The position numbers and the translations under genes were made by a program. The notes under the pieces were generated by a model that worked only from the letters and a program-made list of their open reading frames with translations, was not told the DNA's origin and did no database searches. From NCBI RefSeq assembly GCF_932526225.1, contig NC_064037.1:7794203-7858202 (forward strand): a DNA stretch of 64,000 nucleotides, read 5' to 3'. Positions 43,001 through 51,032 of the stretch are shown one piece after another; position 1 is the stretch's first letter, and every line of letters starts with the position of its first letter. Source of the stretch: Nematostella vectensis. Lineage: Eukaryota; Cnidaria; Anthozoa; Actiniaria; Edwardsiidae.

Positions 43001-45878
43001 TATACTGTACCTGAGCAAGTCTATATCTATCTATACTTGAGCAAGTCTATATCTATCTATACCTGGGCAAGTCTATATCTATCTATACCTGGGCAAGTCT
43101 ATATCTATCTATACCTGGGCAAGTCTATATCTATCTATACCTGAGCAAGTGGGTGAGGGCATCTATCTATACCTGGGCAAGTCTATATCTATCTATACCT
43201 GAGCAAGTCTATATCTATCTATACCTGAGCAAGTCTATATCTATCTATACCTGGGCAAGTCTATATCTATCTATACCTGAGCAAGTCTATATCTATCTAT
43301 ACCTGAGCAAGTCTATATCTATCTATACCTGAGCAAGTCTATATCTATCTATACTGTACCTGAGCAAGTCTATATCTATCTATACTGTACCTGAGCAAGT
43401 CTATATCTATCTATACCTGAGCAAGTCTATATCTATCTATACCTGAGCAAGTCTATATCTATCTATACCTGAGCAAGTCTATATCTATCTATACCTGAGC
43501 AAGTCTATATCTATCTATACCTGAGCAAGTCTATATCTATCTATACCTGGGCAAGTCTATATCTATCTATACCTGGGCAAGTCTATATCTATCTATACCT
43601 GGGCAAGTCTATATCTATCTATACCTGAGCAAGTGGGTCAGGGCAAGCACTCCCAAACCAAAAAAATACATGGTCAACAACAGGTTGACATATTCTTTGC
43701 TGAAAATCTGAAACAAAAGAAGAGAAACTGAACTTTAAAAATCATGACATGCAAAAGAGAAGCAGAAAGTGGGAATCACTACAAAAATAAAAAAGGTAAT
43801 TTTGAAAAGGAGTATTCACTTTACTTTTTTTAGAAAATTAATCAGCCAAATTAAAGTGGCAATCATTTCCAGTTGATTATGTAACAATCTCTGATGATTT
43901 TTAATGGTAAATGCGCTAAATATTTCAAAATTGAAAAAGCATGTCTACTGGAAGTTTCTTCCATAATGTGACTGATGATTTAGATCGGATGGCCTGTTAA
44001 ATAGTGCAGATCGGTTGAGGTTTCTGTTGGCCCTCGGGAAGTAAACTGGCGCAATTGCTGCTTTGACTTTGTGGTGATCTTGGTGCAACTAATTTAAATA
44101 ATTACCTTGAAAAAGATATAGAGGCCAAGTAAAGTACAACTTGCAATAATAGGAAACATAGCAGCATCCTTTGATGTCATACTCTCTGGTTTCTCTCCCG
44201 ATTTCTGTAAAGAATGGAACGCTAATGTAAAGAAAAAAATCATCAGAGCAAAAGTTCACCAGAAAACCACCAAAACATCCATAAGCACAACACTCAATTG
44301 TGCCAAAATGTCCTAGGGCACTCTCCCAATATGCTGATGTAATGTGAGATTAGAGTTGTGAGTGCAAAGCACTGTTGGTAAGCTTGGATTTAGCTGACTT
44401 CATAGGTTCAGCGGTTCCCTGCTAGCAGAGGCCTCTTTTCTCTGTATTTCACTGGGCATGCATTTGCAAGGAAAAGAGACCTCTGCCATGGGTCGAAACT
44501 TTGTTTGATCAAACCGATCCAGAGCGCATGCTCTGTTCATTGTTTAATATTTTAGCCCACAATGACTAGCACATGCGTGAAGCGTATATCTGCTGCTGGA
44601 TAATAAGCCTGCATTCGAAAAGAAATATCACACAATGAAATATAAAAGAAGCCATTTAATGCTTAATCTTCATTCACAATTTTTCTTCTGTTTACAGCTT
44701 TTGCATATTCTTCTGGACTAAGCTGATCGAAGTTTACCAAAAAGTTTGATTTGGTAACATTTTCTTAGAGTCCAACTGTGCAATATTTACATTGAAGAAA
44801 CTCGCCTGCCCAGATGTCTTGAAATTTATCCCGCAAACAAGACTAAACTCGTCTTTGCTGCTTGGCTGTTCACTCTTTTAAGTGACAATTTAGGTGATTG
44901 ATATAAAACAGCTGTTTTCTTTTTTCAAAGAGGAGAACTAAACGGAGTTTGATTATAATTTGTGACAAAACCTATGCAAAGCATATTGACAGCTTTCGCG
45001 CGATGGTTCGGCTTTTGGCATGTCACGCGGTTGCTTAGAAACGCTCACGCATGTGCAACAAAAAAAGTTTTTGCCCATCACAAGGGTCTCTGCTAGCAGG
45101 GAAGTACACCGGTGTTTGACTTTGGTGGGCTGTAAAAAACTCAAAATAGGAGGGGGGGGGGGGGGAGAAATCTGTTTTTGGTCTGTCTTTTTGTAAATTC
45201 AGCTAAAAAATAGGCAATTTGATAACCTCAAAACAACTAATAACAAAAAACATACCACCTCACACTCCCTCTCTCAGCGGCCCTTGTCGAAACAGCAACA
45301 AATATTTTGGAGTTCCCCCAAACAATCATAAATATCAACAACCACTAAAGTAATTATTCTCATCACCATGGGCACTTGAGCTGCGGCTTAAATGGATCAG
45401 TTTTCCCCCTATCAGAATAAATTAAGAAACCCACACATTTTATCGAGTGGGCTTTGTAACCCGGAAAATGCCCTCAAACATCCGTAAGGTTCGAAAGATT
45501 ACGTGTCAAAATGGACTCTAAAAGATCGATCGCAATATCAATAGTGCAAGAGAACAGCGAAGTCTTCAACAAGGAGTAGAAATAATAAGGGGAATTCGAC
45601 TTGTCTTTGGTTGAGGATACTCCTTTCAATAAAAAGTCAATGAACCAATAAATATAAAGGTACAAGGCTGATCTCCATCTTACCTTCTGTTCAAGAACGG
45701 CATGAACTGATCGGAAAGATCCGTAGAAAATAGGCAATAAAGCCATCACAATCAGCCCAGTGTAAGCGGTGAGCATTCCCTCAGGAGTCGCAGCGGCTCT
45801 TCCAGTCGCATTTTTTGCCGTTTCGTTGGCAGCCGCTGTGAGATTTGCCAAAGTTTCGTTGACGACTGACTCCGCCAT
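34099..45878 (-). CDS. HM13: Signal peptide peptidase (SPP), intramembrane aspartyl protease
   Basis: Ten minus-strand exons, 45878-45684, 44204-44106, 43707-43625, 37589-37501, 37079-36994, 36456-36331, 35702-35645, 35310-35227, 34512-34476 and 34294-34099, join in phase to 350 aa. The product is a multi-pass ER membrane protease that cleaves leftover signal peptides and other type-II segments. Catalytic motifs are YD in LFIYDIFW (D223), GLGD in AMLGLGDIVIP (D269) and PAL in QPALLYLVPAC (residues 322-324), all intact. The N-terminus has four N-x-T sequons (NETLANLTAAANETAKNATG) before TM1 (MALLPIFYGSFRSV). Further matches are SKDAAMFPIIASCTLLGLY, HWIANNIFGLAFSLNGVELL and VFGTDVMVTVAKSFEAP. 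It ends EIKEILK, shorter than the human tail and without an obvious KKxx signal. Introns 3 and 6 carry tandem copies of the preceding exon ends. Confidence 0.95.
35840..36330 (-). repeat. Array of exon 6 3'-end copies in SPP intron 6
   Basis: About ten copies of a 47-48-bp unit (plus strand: attcccagaagatctcataa then aggaagagcccctcccc) abut the end of exon 6 at 36331. Read on the minus strand, each repeats the last ~27 nt of exon 6 (ggcgggctcttcatttatga.. tatcttctgg) and the start of the intron. The real donor is CTGG|gtatgt; in the copies it reads CTGGgaatgt, so the GT is lost. The copied peptide has YEIFW where the exon has YDIFW. Confidence 0.85.
36720..36990 (-). repeat. Direct duplication of about 130 bp next to the exon 5 donor
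   Basis: Two adjacent copies of a block from tttatgcaaccctaga to atcacagcaaagact (about 36728-36849 and 36869-36990) differ at only a few positions. The second copy ends within six bases of the exon 5 donor, so the duplication again begins at an exon edge. Confidence 0.8.
38037..43644 (-). repeat. 5.6-kb minisatellite made of exon 3 end plus splice donor
   Basis: Two unit lengths alternate: 32 bp (gggtgagggcatctatctat + acctgagcaagt) and 26 bp (ctatatctatctatacctga + gcaagt). By length there are roughly 180 copies (estimated, not counted). On the minus strand the 32-bp unit reads GCCCTCACCCACTTGCTCAG followed by gtatagatagat. The real exon 3 ends GCCCTGACCCACTTGCTCAG|gtatag at 43644-43625, so the first copy is the exon itself. 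The 26-bp units keep only ACTTGCTCAG|gtatag. Common variants are CCCAGgtatag and CTCAGgtacagtatag. Long open frames through the array on the plus strand are by-products. Confidence 0.93.
44278..45218 (+). mobile_element. Diverged 5'-truncated copy of the TTAA element
   Basis: 44278-44400 (atccataagcacaacactca, ctctcccaatatgctgatg, aaagcactgttggtaagctt) and 45110-45218 (tgtttgactttggtgggctg, ttttgtaaattcagct) match the right half of the elements at 51841-52739 and 59896-60896. The two halves are separated by a nested 689-bp element. The left half of the family is absent here. It lies in SPP intron 1. Confidence 0.7.
44415..45103. mobile_element. Nested 689-bp TIR element (hAT-like MITE?)
   Basis: Perfect 16-bp terminal inverted repeats, ttccctgctagcagag at 44415-44430 and ctctgctagcagggaa at 45088-45103, bound an insert inside the TTAA-element copy. 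The flanks gttcagcgg and gtacaccgg match at seven of nine positions, consistent with a decayed 8-9-bp target duplication. A second inner inverted pair (agaggcctcttttc and gaaaagagacctct) lies near the left end. No transposase frame is seen. Confidence 0.65.
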
Positions 45879-46018
45879 ATTTCCCCTCAGAAGTGATGTT
45901 CTTTTGTCTAGAGCGCCCGGCCTTCCCAGAGTTCCTTACGCGCGCACCTGTTTTCGCGCAATAAAATAAGACCACGTTGACTTCCGCTCGGATGCGTTTC
46001 CTCAAATCGTTTATAGCA

Positions 46019-46490
46019 TTTACTCGTTATAAAATTGACTTCTAGAAGTCTCAAATCTCGTCCGATTTTATTCATGTTTTCGGATTATGATATTTTTAAA
46101 TCATCATTAAAATCATCCGTATTCGATGGGCTACTGTTTTAGTTTATTTAAACCGACTTTAAAAAGTTATTTAACATATGAACAGATCAGTATTTTATTA
46201 ACTTTCCAAATATTTCCAAAAATAACCGCTGCTTTTTCTTTAAATTTGCGGAGAGACATAACTTATACTTAGGCATGATGGGGATCATAGTGGCAAGTCT
46301 AAATTGACCATGTAAATTTTTTTTGTCCGTATACTCCATTTTCTAGCTTTGCTTCGGGCAACATTGCGTTATCCTTCAATTTGTTTTAGAGAAAATTTAA
46401 AAATATGTAAAAATATTATAATCCGAAAATTATATGAATAAAATCGGACGAGATTTGAAACTACTAGACGTCAATTTTATAAAGAGTAAA
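46019..46490. mobile_element. MITE with long (about 85-bp) inverted repeats
   Basis: tttactcgttataaaattga at 46019 and its partner ending tcaattttataaagagtaaa at 46490 begin inverted arms. The arms continue through tcaaatctcgtccgatttta and tcatgttttcggattat with about 85-90% identity by eye. The total length is 472 bp. No clear target duplication was found. It lies 140 bp upstream of the SPP start codon, near or in its promoter. Confidence 0.7.
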
Positions 46491-47406
46491 ATTTAAAAAA
46501 TCCTACAAAGAATAACTAACGAACCTTCTTAAATTACTTTTTATCTGTTAGTCATAATAAGAGAAGTTGTGATGAGTTGCTATCCATTTAGATCCAAAAA
46601 GTAAGAGTTATTTAAGATGTTATAAAAATCAGAAAAAAATGTATTATATGCTCTGCATTTTAGAACGCATCAGGACTAAAAAATTCTGCTATCTGAGCCT
46701 CGGTATGTGTTCTTAGCATGTTCTTACAATTTGGTGAAATCCCATGATGGACGTTCTTAAAAAAAGGTTCTTATAAAAATTAGAGTGTACACAATGTGGG
46801 CGGTTTTTTTAACTTTTCTTACAACGCCTTTTTTATTTTACTCTCATTTAACCTTTCATCTTCTGAAGGTTTTGTCTACTTCTTGAAAAGACACATTTTT
46901 CACTGGTGAGGTAACGGTAAGTAAGGGGGGGGGGGGGTGGGTGCAGAGAATTTTACTTGAGAAAATATCAGTCAGGGTCAATAATCTTATTCAAGTAAGT
47001 CACCTGCCATCCTCTTCCCTGGTATAGCCTGTATATAGATAATAGACAAGACGGCATGATGGATTGTGGGGTAGGAGAACAGAGCTATTGGTGGTATTTT
47101 TTAATACCTTACCTGTTACCATTTATTTCTTAACATTTTAGGGTGAAAAGAAGTAAGGCTAGCATTTTAAAGGGATTGACAAGTGTCCAGACATAAGTTT
47201 GATACTTTATTTGTTGGTTTTATACAAAACAAAGGGACATGAATTTTCCTTTTTTTACAGAAAAAGTGGGGATGATTCACAACCATTAAGGATCTCTAAG
47301 GTTTAGTTGTTGTTATTTGTTACAAGCATCTCCTACCAAAATCTTAAGGTGTTTCACAGCCCTGTCAATGTTCCTGTAATGGCTACACGACAAGGAAAAT
47401 GTGTGT
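46491..47406. other. Intergenic between SPP 5' end and RRM-gene 3' end
   Basis: AT-rich DNA with a G-run at about 46926-46937. It should contain the 3' UTR of the minus-strand RRM gene. No other feature is supported. Confidence 0.4.
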
Positions 47407-48765
47407 CTAAAGCAAATGTACACCTATCATATCATTACTGTTAAATTCTTTCTCATACGGCTGGTGAGAGGACACACGTAAACCTAGTTTCCTGACAGAG
47501 AAGGACTTTCCATCTAAAAAGTGGATTCCTTGCTCCATTGCAGTGTTTAACCCAGCTGTGTGCTTAAACTTCACTATTGCAAATTGAGTTCCACTCTTCT
47601 TTGATTTTAAAAGACGGATTCCCTTCACTTTCCCGAACTGTGCAAAGTGTTTGGCCAAGTCAGTTTTATTGACTGTTAAAGGTAGACCTTCAATGAATAA
47701 AGACTTGTATCTGGCTTTCCCATCCATTTTCGCACTAACTTGTTCTGTATTTACTAGTGAGTCACCAAAGCTGATTTTCCCTTGTTTCATAATTTCTCTA
47801 ATACTATCTTCATTAGAAAAGATTAAAAAAGCCTCACATTCAGATCTATCAGGCATCACAGCTAGATCGATCTCCATGAGCCCTCCAAAGCCATCCATGC
47901 GATTCTTTATCTGATCTACAGTAACATTGTAAGGAAGATTCTTTAGACATAGTTTCTTTGGCTGTTTTAAATTCATGTAGTATTCAGTGATTATATCATA
48001 GCCATGGATGTGGTGCTTCCGCTTTTTGACAACTTCAAAAGCTTCTGTAACAGATGCAAACGTAACAATGCAGTGACCTTTTCTTTCCTTGGTTTTCAGA
48101 TTTTCAGGTATATACACTGAGGCAATTTCCCCAGAGCTAGAAAAGTGTTCAAGTATTTGACTTTCGCCAATACTTGATGGGATATTTTTAAGAATAACCT
48201 TTCTATACGTGTCCTGTTTTTCCATCGATACATCACTATTATCAATAACATGATCATCCCTTCCGAGTACCGACTCGACGGCTTCTTTCTTTCTAAGTCG
48301 CACAAATGCAAATCCTTTTGATTTGCCCGACAATGTCCGAATGCACTTCACATGCTCGACCTGCTCCCCTAAAGTAGAAAAGTACTCGAAAATAGTAGAT
48401 TCTACCGTGGATGGATGAAGTGATCCAACAAATATCGTCCTACGACTTTGTTCAAGAAGATCCATTGATGGAAGATTGGTCGTTGCAGATGAGTATAACT
48501 TGACCATCTGGAAAACATTTGGGTTCTGATAGAGCCGAGGATTGCAAGTTCCGAAGAGCCGCCATTTGGAATGTTCTTCACCGCTGAACTTATTATATTG
48601 GCAACTCGTTAAAACATAGCAAGAATGTATACTCCTTCCATAAGTCTTCAATGAAGAAGATACAATGGGAAAGCGGTAGAGATATGAGCTTATAAACCTC
48701 TGGAGAACGTTTCTATTGGTTTTGAGTACCATTATCCCAGCCATGTTACCGGCCTTTACATTCAA
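47407..48765 (-). CDS. Four-RRM RNA-binding protein, intronless, possibly mitochondrial
   Basis: A single uninterrupted frame of 452 codons. Four RNA-recognition motifs can be placed: RRM1 about 108-180 (RNP2 IFVGSL, RNP1 KGFAFVRL), RRM2 about 188-262 (VILKNIP, KGHCIVTF), RRM3 about 270-345 (LCLKNLP, a weak RNP1 CEAFLIFS), RRM4 about 354-428 (LFIEGLP, TQFAIVKF). The first ~50 residues are rich in Arg, Ser and Tyr with almost no acid (MVLKTNRNVLQRFISSYLYR), as in mitochondrial presequences. The second Met (48744, aacATGGc) has a better start context than the first (48765). No paralogue name can be assigned; several animal multi-RRM proteins share this layout. The lack of introns could mean an old retrocopy, but no poly(A) remnant was seen. 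Confidence 0.75.
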   Translation of the reverse strand: MNVKAGNMAGIMVLKTNRNVLQRFISSYLYRFPIVSSSLKTYGRSIHSCYVLTSCQYNKFSGEEHSKWRLFGTCNPRLYQNPNVFQMVKLYSSATTNLPSMDLLEQSRRTIFVGSLHPSTVESTIFEYFSTLGEQVEHVKCIRTLSGKSKGFAFVRLRKKEAVESVLGRDDHVIDNSDVSMEKQDTYRKVILKNIPSSIGESQILEHFSSSGEIASVYIPENLKTKERKGHCIVTFASVTEAFEVVKKRKHHIHGYDIITEYYMNLKQPKKLCLKNLPYNVTVDQIKNRMDGFGGLMEIDLAVMPDRSECEAFLIFSNEDSIREIMKQGKISFGDSLVNTEQVSAKMDGKARYKSLFIEGLPLTVNKTDLAKHFAQFGKVKGIRLLKSKKSGTQFAIVKFKHTAGLNTAMEQGIHFLDGKSFSVRKLGLRVSSHQPYEKEFNSNDMIGVHLL

Positions 48766-51032
48766 ACAGGCGTTACTCGCGCGATGATGCTCGGCCTCAG
48801 TCTCTAAAGAGTGGGATGAAAAAGACCACTAAAACAGGATACCTGTGGTACAAAAATAAATAACTTCGCAAAAATCTGCCCCTTTCCCCCCCCCCCCCCC
48901 CCAAAAAAAAAAAAAATCAACAACAACAACAACAAACTCAAACTTTGAAAATATCAAAGACCTTAAGCCCCCTCTGCCATAGAAAAAACTGTTTATCTTT
49001 TATTACATGAAATGGCTTTGTTTTATTAAAATTGTACATAAGTTTATCATGAAATATAAAGCTCTAACTAAATAAAATACGAATTATATATGTATTTGCC
49101 ATATTGCTAATTGGTGACAGTTTTGAGGTTCCCAATAACTGCCATTGCTTCAACTTCCACTTTTCCACCCAGAAAAAAAATTAAATGTATAAAACAATAA
49201 ATTAAAATACTAGAAAACAATACTTAGAGCTGATTAAAGCTGGCTGACCAAACAAACTTCATTACCCACCTACTCCTTCCTAGATCTACATCATATTACA
49301 GTGCTGCAGCAGGCCTCGAAATATTGGAGGGGCACAATACAGAAACAGTTATAAGAAAATATGGGGGGGGGGGCACAGCCACGCCCCACTGGTCATTTCC
49401 TTATAGTTTTTGAAAATATTGGGGTAGGGTGCCCCACCCCCTGCTACGGCCCTGTATTCAAAGCCATGGAGCTGCAACTGACCCTATTCAACAGACTTTT
49501 CCACACAATAATTAGTAGATTCAGCCTCCATCCCACTGCCGAACCCAACCTCACCATATATTTAGAAGTCCTCCCTAATTATAATGGCCATTATTTTGTC
49601 ATACTGCTCTACAGTCTTGCCCAAGTTACCATATCAAGAAAATTTTCAAAAATTGTCAAAAATTGTCGTTTTTGACAAACGCTTCCATATAAGAAAATTA
49701 ACATATTCCTTATTAAAAAAAAACTGCATGATTCTTGTCATTTTTAAGGTTACCGTACCGAAGGTGCTTCGCAAACTTTATGAATTGTAATCAGAAGAGA
49801 AAAACAGTGACTGTGACCATCCTTGGTCAATGGAGAAAGTATCTGAAAAAAACTAAGATTCCCTCAAAAGGAATCTTCCCTCTATTACAGAGTAGGAACA
49901 AGGTCTTTGATACTTTCAAAGTTTGAGTTGTCGTCCCTCAAAACGACAACGTTTTCTTCATAGGGTTAGTTTAGCCAAGCCCAATTCAGGGACTTAAAGT
50001 GTTAGTGCATTTCATTGAAATGTTATTGCTACAAGTGCTGTTATGATGGTGATACTCATCCAGACAGTTCTCAATGAGAAAGAAACCATAATTGATTGGG
50101 ATACATTTGGTAATGCAGCAGCTTGAAAAGTGGTCCTGCTAGGAAGCGTATTTTCATTAAAGTCTACAAATAAAATAATGTTTAGCTGTTAATGATGAAG
50201 TTTTTAAAAGTTTCAATGTTTTGAGTACAAAAAATGAAATTATAAAAAAATGAAATGTTGAGCATTTTAACATCGCAATATATGATCAAATGATTCACAT
50301 GTAGACTTTACTTGACAACAGATACTATACCACCTTTGTCCTAGACTTTTCAGAAAAGTATGTTTTAAAATAAGTATATTTATGGTTGCTTACTACCACA
50401 GGGGAATACTCACATTTAGAATAGACTCTGTTGACCTTTTCAGAATCATTCAAGTCAGCTAACAATACGGTAGTCTTTAAAACTGCAAAAACACAAAGGT
50501 AGATAAAGCATATATTCATGTTATGGTACACACAGACACATTAAACATGAGGTTCCGCTATAAAAGGGAAAGCTCCTCCCACCCCCGGGCTAGAATTGGC
50601 AATTATAATCACAGGAAGTGACTGAAAGAATCCATTTCCATTGGCTAATTCAATCAAATATCATCAATAAAAAATCAGTCTTCAATCGTGGACTGTTATT
50701 TTTAAGTTTCCTTTTATATGAACTGCTGCGAATCCAAATACTTTTGAATCCGTGTTAGTGTGGACGACCCCTAAGACAAAGGTAAATAAAAAAGAACCTT
50801 TTATAAAAACGCCCAGTCTGAGATTTCGCCAAATTCTACATCCCCAGCTTTAAATTGTTCCAAAAATAAGAACGGCCCAGCCTCAGCTGAATATCAGACG
50901 TTCTTATAAAAAAGAGTATTTTTTGTGGATTGATGAAATGAATATCTTCCTAAATTCCTATCTTTCTATATCTTCTTCCTGTACCTTCTTCATCAGTTAC
51001 TATGGTAACGTTCGATTCTGTACCAAACCAAG
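48766..51032. other. Divergent intergenic region, RRM gene / AGBL4
   Basis: Homopolymer runs lie at 48888-48916. 49320-49460 resembles a dispersed G-rich repeat (ttggggtagggtgccccacc). 49855-49877 is a small perfect hairpin (aagattcc/ggaatctt). A minus-strand frame at 50325-50531 begins with a signal-peptide-like stretch (see findings). No complete gene was supported. Confidence 0.4.

Noticed and set aside
38037-43644. CRISPR-like appearance: regular short repeats over several kb
   Set aside because: There are no unique spacers; units are contiguous or differ by a few bases, and the context is a eukaryotic intron.
49855-49877. Histone-type or rho-independent terminator hairpin
   Set aside because: A perfect 8-bp stem exists, but there is no histone gene or downstream element, and this is a eukaryotic intergenic region.
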